A stretch of 64,000 nt of DNA from Pseudomonas sp. NBRC 111124 (GTDB lineage Bacteria; Pseudomonadota; Gammaproteobacteria; Pseudomonadales; Pseudomonadaceae). The stretch is taken from positions 1 through 64,000 of the forward strand of contig NZ_BCBA01000012.1 in assembly GCF_001320245.1 (NCBI RefSeq). The letters are read 5' to 3'. The notes beneath the pieces are model-generated. The model ran no database searches. It was not told the DNA's origin and worked only from the letters and a program-made list of their open reading frames with translations. Of the stretch, positions 55,350 through 64,000 are shown in pieces. Position numbers and translations under genes: made by a program. How positions within the stretch are numbered: the first letter of the stretch is position 1; each line of letters begins with the position of its first letter.

Positions 55350-56057
55350 TCAGGCCTTGGCGGTGGCGCTGCCGGACTTGCTGCGCGGGCGCAACTGGGC
55401 GCTGGCCATGGCGTTGTCGGTGACGCCGGTGTCGGCACGCATGCCGGCTGCCAGGAACGGCACCATCAGGCGCATCACCTGCTCGATCGACGTGTTGATA
55501 CCGAAATCGGTCTCGGCAATGGCGCGCAGCGCCTTGATCCCCGACATGCTGAACGCCGCGGCACCGAGCATGAAGTGCACGCGCCAGAACAGCTCCAGCG
55601 GCGGAATGCGCGGAGCGGCTTCGTTGACCAGCAGCATGTAGCGGCGGAAGACTTTGCCGTACATGTCCTCCAGATAGCGCCGCAGGTGGCCCTGGCTCTG
55701 GCTGAAGGCCAGGCCAAGCAGGCGCATGAAGATCGACAGGTCGTTATTGCTGCGCGGCTGCACGACCAGCGCTTGCTCGACCAGCATTTCAAGCAGTTCT
55801 TCGAGGCTGGGCTTCTGCTCGGGCTTGGCCTGACGCCGTTCAAGCTCGCGCTCGAGACTGGCGCAGAACGGCCCGAGGAAGCGCGAAAATACAGCCTGGA
55901 TCAGGGCCTTTTTCGAGCCGAAATGATAGTTGACCGCTGCGAGGTTGACCCCGGCCTTGCTGGTAATCAGCCGCAATGAGGTTTCCGCGAAGCCTCGTTC
56001 CGCGAACAGCTGCTCGGCAGCATCGAGGATGCGTTCAACGGTTTCAGATTGGGCCAT
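55350..56057 (-). CDS. psrA: TetR-family regulator PsrA
   Basis: 235 residues. A TetR helix-turn-helix (ERILDAAEQLFAERGFAETS, NYHFGSKKALIQAVF) and a ligand-binding C-terminal domain. PsrA senses long-chain fatty acids, represses beta-oxidation genes such as fadBA and activates rpoS in Pseudomonas. A PsrA-type palindrome lies 35 bases upstream at 56092-56105, implying autorepression. It is divergent from lexA, exactly as in P. aeruginosa PA3006-PA3007. Confidence 0.93.
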   Translation of the reverse strand: MAQSETVERILDAAEQLFAERGFAETSLRLITSKAGVNLAAVNYHFGSKKALIQAVFSRFLGPFCASLERELERRQAKPEQKPSLEELLEMLVEQALVVQPRSNNDLSIFMRLLGLAFSQSQGHLRRYLEDMYGKVFRRYMLLVNEAAPRIPPLELFWRVHFMLGAAAFSMSGIKALRAIAETDFGINTSIEQVMRLMVPFLAAGMRADTGVTDNAMASAQLRPRSKSGSATAKA

Positions 56058-56091
56058 CACTACTCCGCCAGACAGAGACAAACAGGTGTTT

Positions 56092-56105
56092 GAAACATAC
56101 GTTTC
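56092..56105. promoter_or_regulatory. PsrA operator
   Basis: GAAACATACGTTTC is the palindrome GAAAC-N4-GTTTC that matches the known PsrA site. It lies 35 bases upstream of psrA, in position to block its promoter. Confidence 0.88.
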
Positions 56106-56224
56106 AGCCCTGCTTATGTCAAGGCTAGGTGACCGGGCGGTCGCCATTTAAAAGCGCCTGAGTGATGGCTGCAAGGGCCATCCTGTGTATTTCCTGCAGC
56201 TTTATGCTTGCAGCGCATCCAGTA

Positions 56225-56240
56225 CTGTATATAATCCCAG
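56225..56240. promoter_or_regulatory. LexA box 1 of the lexA promoter
   Basis: CTGTATATAATCCCAG fits CTG-N10-CAG. It is the first of two boxes in tandem, 3 bases apart, in front of lexA. Confidence 0.88.
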
Positions 56241-56243
56241 TCA

Positions 56244-56259
56244 CTGTATAAAAAGACAG
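56244..56259. promoter_or_regulatory. LexA box 2 of the lexA promoter
   Basis: CTGTATAAAAAGACAG fits CTG-N10-CAG and ends 10 bases before the lexA ATG. Paired boxes are common in front of lexA genes and allow tight autorepression. Confidence 0.88.
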
Positions 56260-56269
56260 AGCGCCCGCC

Positions 56270-56878
56270 ATGTTGAAACTGACGCCACGCCAAGCCGAGA
56301 TCCTGGCTTTCATCAAACGCTGCCTCGAAGACAACGGCTTTCCGCCGACGCGTGCGGAAATCGCTCAGGAACTGGGCTTCAAATCACCGAACGCCGCCGA
56401 GGAGCACCTCAAGGCCCTCGCCCGCAAAGGCGCGATCGAGATGACCCCGGGCGCTTCCCGTGGCATCCGCATCCCGGGCTTTGAAGCCAAGGCCGAAGAA
56501 AACGGTTTGCCTATCATTGGCCGGGTCGCCGCAGGCGCACCGATCCTCGCCGAGCAGCACATCGAGCAATCCTGCAACATCAACCCGACCTTCTTCCACC
56601 CCCCCGCCGACTATTTGTTGCGCGTGCACGGCATGAGTATGAAGGACGTGGGCATCTTCGACGGCGACTTGCTGGCGGTGCACACCTGCCGCGAAGCCCG
56701 TAATGGCCAGATCGTCGTCGCCCGCATTGGCGATGAAGTGACCGTCAAACGCTTCAAGCGTGAAGGCAGCATGGTCTGGCTGATCGCTGAAAACCCCGAG
56801 TTCGCCCCTATCGAAGTCGACCTGAAAGAACAGGATCTGGTGATCGAGGGTTTGAGTGTCGGCGTTATTCGCCGCTGA
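56270..56878 (+). CDS. lexA: LexA repressor
   Basis: 202 residues. An N-terminal winged helix ([20 protein letters not shown] ...), Ala88-Gly89 autocleavage site in GRVAAGAPI, Ser123 in HGMSMKD and Lys160 in EVTVKRF form the S24 catalytic dyad. It represses the SOS genes, here including sulA directly downstream, umuD and umuC. Two tandem boxes precede it. It forms an operon with sulA. Confidence 0.97.
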   Translation: MLKLTPRQAEILAFIKRCLEDNGFPPTRAEIAQELGFKSPNAAEEHLKALARKGAIEMTPGASRGIRIPGFEAKAEENGLPIIGRVAAGAPILAEQHIEQSCNINPTFFHPPADYLLRVHGMSMKDVGIFDGDLLAVHTCREARNGQIVVARIGDEVTVKRFKREGSMVWLIAENPEFAPIEVDLKEQDLVIEGLSVGVIRR

Positions 56879-56891
56879 TTCAGGAGGCGTC

Positions 56892-57368
56892 ATGCAGCAG
56901 TCCATCCAAGCACATCAGCAGGTCCAGCTTCCGCTGTTCGAAGCATTTCTCGCCCAGCCGGTACTGCCAGGCCTGAAGGCCAGCGAGCAGGCACGCAAGA
57001 GCAGCCATCCGGAGCTGTTCAGCGAACTGACCCTGCGTGGCGCCCCCGAACATTGCCAGAGCCTGCTGGCCCCGGTCTTGCGCGAACTGAGCGAAGAGGA
57101 AGAAGCCCGCTGGCTGACGCTGATCGCCCCGCCCGCCAGCCTGACCCAGGCCTGGCTGCGTGATGCAGGGCTCAACCGCGAACGGATCCTGCTGCTGCAC
57201 CCCCGCGGCAATCAGAGCGCACTGCAGCTGGCCTGTGAAGCACTGCGCCTGGGCCGCAGCCACACCGTGGTCAGCTGGCTTGGCAGCGTTAACGCGACAG
57301 CTCGCCAGCAATTGCTACGCGCAGCCAGTGCCGGAAACGCACAAAGCCTGAACATCCGCCTTGGCTGA
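56892..57368 (+). CDS. sulA: SOS cell-division inhibitor SulA
   Basis: 158 residues, matching Pseudomonas SulA by position and by segments SELTLRGAPEHCQSLLAPVL and LTLIAPPASLTQAWLRDAGL, a RecA-like fold that blocks FtsZ polymerisation. GGAGG lies 4 bases before the ATG, 13 bases after lexA, so it is induced with lexA. A long inverted repeat (57343-57380) overlaps the gene end. Confidence 0.9.
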   Translation: MQQSIQAHQQVQLPLFEAFLAQPVLPGLKASEQARKSSHPELFSELTLRGAPEHCQSLLAPVLRELSEEEEARWLTLIAPPASLTQAWLRDAGLNRERILLLHPRGNQSALQLACEALRLGRSHTVVSWLGSVNATARQQLLRAASAGNAQSLNIRLG

Positions 57369-57380
57369 TGTTCAGGCTTT
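57343..57380 (+). terminator. inverted repeat spanning the sulA 3' end
   Basis: A perfect 14-bp stem (AAAGCCTGAACATC/GATGTTCAGGCTTT) includes the last codons and stop of sulA. It lacks a long U-run, but the A-run before and TTT after the stem fit a terminator. Confidence 0.7.
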
Positions 57381-57407
57381 GCCTGTGAAGCTATGCAAAC
57401 AGACGCT

Positions 57408-57641
57408 TCAGTGCAGTACGCGCGGCCCTTCGTCGCGCTCCAGCTCGCCGTCCATCAGGCGACCGGCCATCTGCACACCAACGCTCAGCATGGCCTTGGC
57501 GACCTCGACATGTTGGCCCTGCAGGAACGTCTTGGCGTCTTCCGAGAAATCCAAGGTTACCAGGGAGCCTTCATCCTCGGCGCGACGCAGCTCGATACGG
57601 CCATCAGGCAACTCGACAATTTCCAGAAACGACGTAGACAT
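57408..57641 (-). CDS. small conserved Pseudomonas protein next to lexA-sulA
   Basis: 77 residues (MSTSFLEIVELPDGRIELRR opening; acidic). It occupies the place of P. aeruginosa PA3009 between sulA and the DUF6586 gene. No motif, signal or membrane segment is seen. Convergent with sulA. Function unknown. Confidence 0.7.
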   Translation of the reverse strand: MSTSFLEIVELPDGRIELRRAEDEGSLVTLDFSEDAKTFLQGQHVEVAKAMLSVGVQMAGRLMDGELERDEGPRVLH

Positions 57642-57691
57642 ATAGGGCAGTTCTCCACGAAAGGCCCTTAGTGTACCAGCCGTTGCAGCTA

Positions 57692-58207
57692 TCAGCACTC
57701 ACTCAACGCGTCGCGGAAACGTCTCACCAAGCCTTTGAGGTTATTACGCCAGCTTTCCAGTTCTTCGCGCGAGCGCGCAGGATGCTCGGGCTCATCGAGA
57801 TTGACGGCCTGAATCAGCGGCTGGGTAGCGTCGGTTTTTGGCGCTTTTTTCGCGACCGGTGGTCGGAACAAATCGGCATAAGCGCTCAGTAGTTGCGCCA
57901 ACCAGGTTTCGCGCTGACGAACCAGTTCGAGCATCTCCGCAACCTCAGGAATAGCGAGGCTGTTCAACGCCTCGTCGGCGAGCGCCTGCTCGACCGAAGC
58001 CACTACGGGCAGGCGGTAGAAACCACCAATTTCATGACACAGCCCCAGTAGCGCGCCGTAGAGGTGGAACAGCGCCGACTCACGCTCGGCCTGGACCAGA
58101 CCCTGGGCGTTCATGGCCTGGCTTTGTTCGGCCTTGGCCATCGATTCGAGGGCTAGGCCAGCGAAGAACAGTTTCTGGTTGGTGCGGGTGTAGAGTTCCT
58201 GGGCCAT
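57692..58207 (-). CDS. DUF6586 protein
   Basis: 171 residues, helical and soluble, with conserved opening MAQELYTRTNQKLFFAGLAL and a middle LFHLYGALLGLCHEIGGFYR. Matches the DUF6586 family found beside topA in Pseudomonas. About 50 bases separate it from the small gene downstream. Function unknown. Confidence 0.78.
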   Translation of the reverse strand: MAQELYTRTNQKLFFAGLALESMAKAEQSQAMNAQGLVQAERESALFHLYGALLGLCHEIGGFYRLPVVASVEQALADEALNSLAIPEVAEMLELVRQRETWLAQLLSAYADLFRPPVAKKAPKTDATQPLIQAVNLDEPEHPARSREELESWRNNLKGLVRRFRDALSEC

Positions 58208-58260
58208 TACAATGCCCTCCGTATGGCTGCGAGGCGGATGACTGCATCATAAATGATTGA

Positions 58261-58374
58261 GGCCGCTTCGCGCCCCTTCGCGGGTAAACCCGCTCCCACA
58301 GAGATAGCACTGCCCCTGAGAGCGACGCCGTACCTGTAGGAGCGGGTTTACCCGCGAAGGGGCGCAAAGCGGCC
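58261..58374. repeat. inverted REP pair, TTTACCCGCG class
   Basis: GGCCGCTTCGCGCCCCTTCG then CGGGTAAACCCGCTCC at the left and the exact inverse ending at 58374, 40 bases apart inside. It lies between topA and the DUF6586 gene. Confidence 0.9.
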
Positions 58375-58394
58375 CCAATTACTGCACTGTCAGA

Positions 58395-61007
58395 TCAGCG
58401 CTTGTCTTCGACCTTCCAGCTACCACCGTCATAGAACGCCTTCCAGCCAGTCGGCTTGCCATCAACCTCGGACTGCACGTATTGCTCCTTGGTCTTGCGG
58501 CTGTAGCGAATGACCGCAGGGCGACCCTCCGGGTCTTTCTGCGGCGCATCGCACAGGAAGTGGTACTTCGGATCGATCTCGTGCTTGTGCGGCACAATCT
58601 CCATCACCAGCGGCGCACGGGTTTCGCGGTTTTTCGGGAACTGGCTGGCAGCCAGGAACAGCCCCGAAGCGCCGTCACGCAGCACATAGGTGTCGTCGAC
58701 CTTCTCGCACTTGAGCTCCGGCATCTCCACTTTGTCCATCTTCGGTGGCGCTGCTTCGCCGCTCTTGAGCAACTTGCGGGTGTTCTTGCACGCAGGGTTG
58801 GTGCAGCCGAAGAACTTGCCGAAACGCCCTGTCTTGAGCTGCATTTCGCTGCCGCACTTGTCGCACTCCAGGCTCGGCCCTTCGTAACCCTTGATGCGGT
58901 AGCTGCCCTCTTCGATTTCGTAGCCGACGCAATCCGGGTTGTTACCACAGATGTGCAGCTTGTGCTTCTCGTCCAGCAGGTAGGCATCCATCGCTGTGGC
59001 GCAGATCGGGCAGCGGTGCTTGCCCAACAAAACACGCGATTCCGACTCACCCTCGTCGTCCGCAGCAATTTCATCGCCCGGCACCAGGTTCACGGTGGCC
59101 TTGCAGCGTTCTTTCGGTGGCAGGCTGTAACCCGAGCATCCGAGGAACACGCCGGTGGAAGCCGTGCGGATCATCATCGGCCGGCCACATTCCTTGCACG
59201 GAATGTTAGTCATGGTCGGCTGGTTGGCACGCATGCCGCCCTCAGCAGATTCAGCGTTCAGCAGTTTTTTGCTGAAATCGCCGTAGAACTCGTCGAGCAC
59301 GTTCTTCCAGTCACGCTCGCCCTGGGCCACGTCGTCGAGGTTCTCTTCCATGCCGGCGGTAAAGCCGTAGTCCATCAGGTTGGAGAAGCTTTCCGAAAGG
59401 CGCTCGGTGACGATGTCGCCCATCTTCTCAGAGTAGAAGCGGCGGTTATGCAGGGTGACGTAACCGCGGTCCTGGATAGTGGAAATGATCGCCGCATAGG
59501 TCGACGGGCGGCCAATGCCGCGTTTTTCCATTTCCTTGACCAGGCTGGCTTCGGTGAAGCGCGCTGGCGGCTTGGTGAAGTGCTGGCTCGGGTCAAGCTG
59601 AATCAGCTTGAGCGCTTCGCCCTGGGCCATTTCCGGCAGCACGTCGTCTTCGCCCGGCTTGCTCTGCTGTGGCAGCACGCGGGTGTAACCGTCGAACTTG
59701 AGGATGCGACCCTTGGCGCGCAGCTCGAAATCGCCAGCGGCCACGGTGACGCTGGTGGAGAGGTATTGCGCCGGCGGCATCTGGCAGGCCAGGAACTGGC
59801 GCCAGATCAGCTCGTACAGGCGCTCCGCGTCCCGCTCCATGCCGCTGAGCTTGGTCGGGTGGGTATTGACGTCGGAAGGGCGAATCGCCTCGTGCGCCTC
59901 CTGGGCGCCTTCCTTGCTGCCGTATACCAGCGGGGCTTCCGGCAGGTACTGCTTGCCGAACTCGCGCTCGATGTAGCTGCGCGCCATGTCCAGGGCGTCG
60001 GCCGACAGGTTGGTCGAGTCGGTACGCATGTAGGTGATGTAACCCGCTTCGTACAGACGCTGGGCCATCATCATGGTCTTCTTCACACCGAAGCCCAAGC
60101 GGTTGCTCGCAGCCTGCTGCAGGGTGGAGGTGATGAACGGTGCCGACGGCTTGCTGCTGGTCGGGCGGTCTTCGCGCTTGATCACGCTGTAGCTGGAAGC
60201 CTTGAGCTTTTCCAGCGCAGCCATGGCCGTGGCTTCGTTCAGCGGCTTGAAGGCTTCGCCCTTCTCACGCGCCACTTCGAAGCGCACCTTGGCGTTCTTG
60301 GCGGTGCCGAGGTCGGCGTGCACTTCCCAGTATTCTTCCGGCACGAAGGCGCGGATCTCGCGCTCGCGCTCGACCACCAGCTTTACCGCTACCGACTGAA
60401 CACGGCCGGCAGACAGGCCGCGGGCAATCTTGGCCCACAGCAGCGGCGAGACCATGTAGCCCACCACGCGATCGAGGAAGCGCCGCGCCTGCTGGGCGTT
60501 GACCCGGTCGATGTCCAGCTCGCCAGGCTGCGAGAACGCTTCCTGGATCGCCTTCTTGGTAATTTCGTTGAACACCACGCGTTTGTAGCGGGTGTCGTCA
60601 CCGCCGATGGCTTCGCGCAGGTGCCAGGCAATGGCTTCCCCTTCGCGGTCCAAGTCGGTTGCGAGATAGATGGTGTCGGCATCCTTGGCCAGGCGGCGCA
60701 ATTCTTCGATCACCTTTTCCTTGCCGGGAAGGATCTCGTACTTGGCCTTCCAGCCGTGATCGGGGTCGACGCCCATGCGCGCCACCAGCTGGCGACGGGC
60801 CTTCTCTTTCGGCGACAGCGCCGGAGCCTCACCCGCAGCAGCCTTGCCACGCTTGGCGGCCGGCTCTTTGCTTGCGCTGGCCGAACCGCTGGTGGGGAGG
60901 TCTCGGATATGGCCGATACTCGACTTCACCACGTACTGGTTGCCCAGGTACTTGTTGATGGTCTTGGCCTTGGCCGGGGATTCCACAATGACCAGCGATT
61001 TGCCCAT
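58395..61007 (-). CDS. topA: DNA topoisomerase I
   Basis: 870 residues. TOPRIM start [20 protein letters not shown] and acidic TOPRIM residues [13 protein letters not shown]; the active-site Tyr is in [13 protein letters not shown] (about residue 334). The C-terminal third has zinc-ribbon motifs ([39 protein letters not shown]). It relaxes negative supercoils. There is an inserted Ala/Lys-rich stretch ([20 protein letters not shown]) in the N-terminal TOPRIM region, common in Pseudomonas. Confidence 0.97.
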   Translation of the reverse strand: MGKSLVIVESPAKAKTINKYLGNQYVVKSSIGHIRDLPTSGSASASKEPAAKRGKAAAGEAPALSPKEKARRQLVARMGVDPDHGWKAKYEILPGKEKVIEELRRLAKDADTIYLATDLDREGEAIAWHLREAIGGDDTRYKRVVFNEITKKAIQEAFSQPGELDIDRVNAQQARRFLDRVVGYMVSPLLWAKIARGLSAGRVQSVAVKLVVEREREIRAFVPEEYWEVHADLGTAKNAKVRFEVAREKGEAFKPLNEATAMAALEKLKASSYSVIKREDRPTSSKPSAPFITSTLQQAASNRLGFGVKKTMMMAQRLYEAGYITYMRTDSTNLSADALDMARSYIEREFGKQYLPEAPLVYGSKEGAQEAHEAIRPSDVNTHPTKLSGMERDAERLYELIWRQFLACQMPPAQYLSTSVTVAAGDFELRAKGRILKFDGYTRVLPQQSKPGEDDVLPEMAQGEALKLIQLDPSQHFTKPPARFTEASLVKEMEKRGIGRPSTYAAIISTIQDRGYVTLHNRRFYSEKMGDIVTERLSESFSNLMDYGFTAGMEENLDDVAQGERDWKNVLDEFYGDFSKKLLNAESAEGGMRANQPTMTNIPCKECGRPMMIRTASTGVFLGCSGYSLPPKERCKATVNLVPGDEIAADDEGESESRVLLGKHRCPICATAMDAYLLDEKHKLHICGNNPDCVGYEIEEGSYRIKGYEGPSLECDKCGSEMQLKTGRFGKFFGCTNPACKNTRKLLKSGEAAPPKMDKVEMPELKCEKVDDTYVLRDGASGLFLAASQFPKNRETRAPLVMEIVPHKHEIDPKYHFLCDAPQKDPEGRPAVIRYSRKTKEQYVQSEVDGKPTGWKAFYDGGSWKVEDKR

Positions 61008-61107
61008 GGATCGGAGTATTCCTGAATCTGAAGATGAAAAACGCGTCAGGTGCCGGACGCGGCACCGCTATATATAGTGGCGAAAGAGTGAGGTCAAGCG
61101 TGGTCGA

Positions 61108-61359
61108 TCACGCCTGCGACTTGCCAGACAGCTCAGGCAGCCCTTCTTCGGCCTTGACCAAAGCAAAGCGCGGCACCTGCTCGCCGTCAACCTCGACGGA
61201 CTCCCGGAACATCGCAAGCGGCCTCACCCAGAAGCTGTAATCACCATACAGGCATTGGTAGAAGACCATCCACTCTTCGTTCTCGGAGTGCCGTGCAACA
61301 CTGAAGACACGGTACTCAGGCCCTTTGTAATGCCGGTATACGCCTGGTTGTATCTGCAT
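61108..61359 (-). CDS. DUF1653 protein
   Basis: 83 residues with the family signature GVYRHYKGPEYRVFSVARHS and WVRPLAMFRESV. DUF1653 is a small beta-rich domain of unknown role. GGAAGG lies 5 bases before the ATG. It lies between fadA and topA, in the same direction. Confidence 0.85.
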   Translation of the reverse strand: MQIQPGVYRHYKGPEYRVFSVARHSENEEWMVFYQCLYGDYSFWVRPLAMFRESVEVDGEQVPRFALVKAEEGLPELSGKSQA

Positions 61360-61390
61360 GTCGCCCTTCCTCTTGAAACAAATTCTGTAA

Positions 61391-61421
61391 AAAACAAAAA
61401 CCGGGGCACTAGGCCCCGGTT
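61391..61421 (-). terminator. intrinsic terminator after fadA
   Basis: On the minus strand a GC-rich stem (ACCGGGGCC/TGCCCCGGT with small loop) is followed by TTTTTGTTTTT. It ends the fadBA transcript about 18 bases after the fadA stop. Confidence 0.9.
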
Positions 61422-61438
61422 GCTGTCTCGCAACGCGA

Positions 61439-62629
<1,191 letters not shown>

Positions 62630-62645
62630 CTAGCTCGTTGACCAC

Positions 62646-64000
62646 TCAGTTGAAGAAGCGCTGGCCGCTCTTGGCCATTTCACGCAGCTTCGCGGTCGGG
62701 TGGTACAGCGGCCCAAGGTCGGCGTACTGGTCGGCCAGGGCAACGAATTCAGCCACACCGATCGAGTCGATGTAGCGCAGCGCACCACCCCGGAATGGAG
62801 GGAAACCAATGCCGTAGACCAGGCCCATGTCGGCTTCGGCGGCAGTTTCGACGATGCCGTCTTCCAGGCAGCGCACGGTCTCCAGGCACAGTGGCACCAT
62901 CATCCAGTTGATGATGTCTTCGTCGGTCACTTCACGCTGCTCGAAGACGATTGGCTTGAGCACATCCAGCACAGTCGCATCGAAGACTTTCTTCGGCTTG
63001 CCGCGCTTGTCGGTCTCGTAGGCGTAGAAGCCCTTGCCGTTCTTCTGGCCCAGGCGGTTGGCCTCATACAGGGCGTCGACGGCCGAGCGGCGCTCGTCCT
63101 TCATGCGGTCCGGGAAGCCTTCGGCCATCACGTCACGGCCGTGGTGGCCGGTGTCGATGCCGACCACGTCCATCAGGTAGGCCGGGCCCATCGGCCAGCC
63201 GAACTTTTCCATGACCTTGTCGATGCGCACGAAGTCGACGCCCGCACTGACCAGCTTGGCGAAACCGCCGAAGTACGGGAACAGCACACGGTTCACCAGG
63301 AAGCCCGGGCAGTCGTTGACCACGATCGGGTTCTTGCCCATCTTCTTGGCGTAGGCCACGGTGGTGGCAACGGCCACTTCACTGGACTTCTCGCCACGGA
63401 TCACTTCCACCAGCGGCATCATGTGCACCGGGTTGAAGAAGTGCATGCCGACGAAGTTTTCCGGGCGCTTGAGCGCCTTGGCCAGCAGATTGATGGAAAT
63501 GGTCGAGGTGTTGGAAGCAAGGATCGCATCCGCTTTCACCTGGCCTTCCACTTCGGCCAGAACGGCCTGCTTGACTTTCGGGTTCTCGACCACGGCCTCG
63601 ACGACGATGTCGACGTTGGCGAAGTCGCCGTAAGACAGGGTCGGGCGAATGGCGTTGAGTGCTTCGGCCATTTTCGCCGGGGTCAGGCGGCCTTTCTCGA
63701 CGCGGTTGCCGAGCAGCTTGGAGGCCTCGTTCAGGCCCAGCTGGATGGCTTCCTCGCGGATGTCCTTCATCAGGATCGGGGTGCCCTTGACCGCCGACTG
63801 GTAGGCGATGCCGCCACCCATGATGCCGGCGCCGAGTACAGCGGCCTGCTTCACGTCGTGAGCGATCTCGTCATGGGCCTTGGCCTTGCGCTTGAGCTCC
63901 TGGTCATTGAGGAACAGGCCGATCAGGCTTTCGGCAACCGACGTCTTGGCCAGCTTGGCAAAGCCTGCGGCCTCGACTTCCAAGGCCTTGTCGCGGCCGA
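62646..64000 (-). CDS. fadB: fatty-acid oxidation complex alpha subunit, partial (N-terminus outside the window)
   Basis: About 450 C-terminal residues are present, of about 715 in the family; the enoyl-CoA hydratase half lies beyond the window edge. Seen here is the 3-hydroxyacyl-CoA dehydrogenase: Rossmann motif [30 protein letters not shown], the catalytic His in [30 protein letters not shown] and the second C-terminal domain ([15 protein letters not shown]). Converts 3-hydroxyacyl-CoA to 3-ketoacyl-CoA. It is first in fadBA; the promoter lies outside. Confidence 0.95.
   Translation of the reverse strand, partial: GRDKALEVEAAGFAKLAKTSVAESLIGLFLNDQELKRKAKAHDEIAHDVKQAAVLGAGIMGGGIAYQSAVKGTPILMKDIREEAIQLGLNEASKLLGNRVEKGRLTPAKMAEALNAIRPTLSYGDFANVDIVVEAVVENPKVKQAVLAEVEGQVKADAILASNTSTISINLLAKALKRPENFVGMHFFNPVHMMPLVEVIRGEKSSEVAVATTVAYAKKMGKNPIVVNDCPGFLVNRVLFPYFGGFAKLVSAGVDFVRIDKVMEKFGWPMGPAYLMDVVGIDTGHHGRDVMAEGFPDRMKDERRSAVDALYEANRLGQKNGKGFYAYETDKRGKPKKVFDATVLDVLKPIVFEQREVTDEDIINWMMVPLCLETVRCLEDGIVETAAEADMGLVYGIGFPPFRGGALRYIDSIGVAEFVALADQYADLGPLYHPTAKLREMAKSGQRFFN

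Noticed and set aside
58482..61025. Long plus-strand open frame opposite topA (847 codons)
   Set aside because: Antisense shadow of topA with no recognisable domains.

Overview
The window reads as chromosomal DNA of a Pseudomonas putida-group bacterium. It is GC-rich and densely coded, and it has Pseudomonas-specific small families and REP palindromes of the GTAGGAGCGGG type. Several gene blocks keep orders I know from P. putida and P. aeruginosa: psrA-lexA-sulA-topA-fadAB, lolCDE-sthA-gap-mfd, and tal-rssC-rssB-pilZ-mlaA-queF-copRS. No rRNA, tRNA, CRISPR array, prophage or plasmid replication gene is visible. The last gene (fadB) is cut by the window edge.

Positions 1-4.6 kb hold a HigA-like regulator with a palindromic operator, a small membrane protein, and an SOS mutagenesis region. 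In that region umuC and umuD are separated by an oppositely oriented MFS transporter, and each has its own LexA box. The umuD box also faces a divergent SRAP (YedK/HMCES-type) gene. Positions 4.6-17.4 kb hold an SbmA/YddA-like ABC exporter, an NAD-dependent molybdenum formate dehydrogenase (fdsGBA-fdsD), a yjfK-yjfL-yjfM-yjfC-like ATP-grasp/membrane cluster, a dimethylsulfone monooxygenase (sfnG) with a clear sigma-54 promoter, and a toxin-antitoxin pair. That pair joins an MqsR-like toxin to an antitoxin with an MqsA-like zinc finger and a ribbon-helix-helix-like C-terminus.

Positions 17.5-31.5 kb hold small Pseudomonas hypotheticals, a CptA-type phosphoethanolamine transferase, a PAP2 phosphatase, two secreted hypotheticals, dusA, tal, a PhoD-like phosphatase, a REP-associated transposase (RAYT) bracketed by inverted REPs, the rssC/rssB partner-switching pair, a PilZ protein and an AT-richer delta-60-repeat protein. 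Positions 31.6-41.9 kb hold mlaA, a HAD pseudoenzyme, a DUF4404 gene, queF, a copper module (copI-type cupredoxin divergent from copRS), lolCDE, a PilZ protein and a glycerophosphodiester phosphodiesterase.

Positions 42-64 kb hold sthA, apbE, a long GAPDH, mfd-csiV-SWIM/SNF2 helicase, nagZ, an L,D-transpeptidase, and psrA divergent from lexA-sulA. They end with two small genes, topA, a DUF1653 gene and fadA-fadB. Several parts work together. LexA (56.3 kb) should control sulA, umuD, umuC and possibly the SRAP gene. PsrA (55.4 kb) has its own operator and is a known regulator of fatty acid oxidation genes such as fadBA, about 5 kb away. lolCDE, mlaA, cptA and the transpeptidase serve the envelope. 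The most unusual items are the zinc-finger/RHH antitoxin module, the split umu locus, the catalytically dead HAD protein and the REP/RAYT system.
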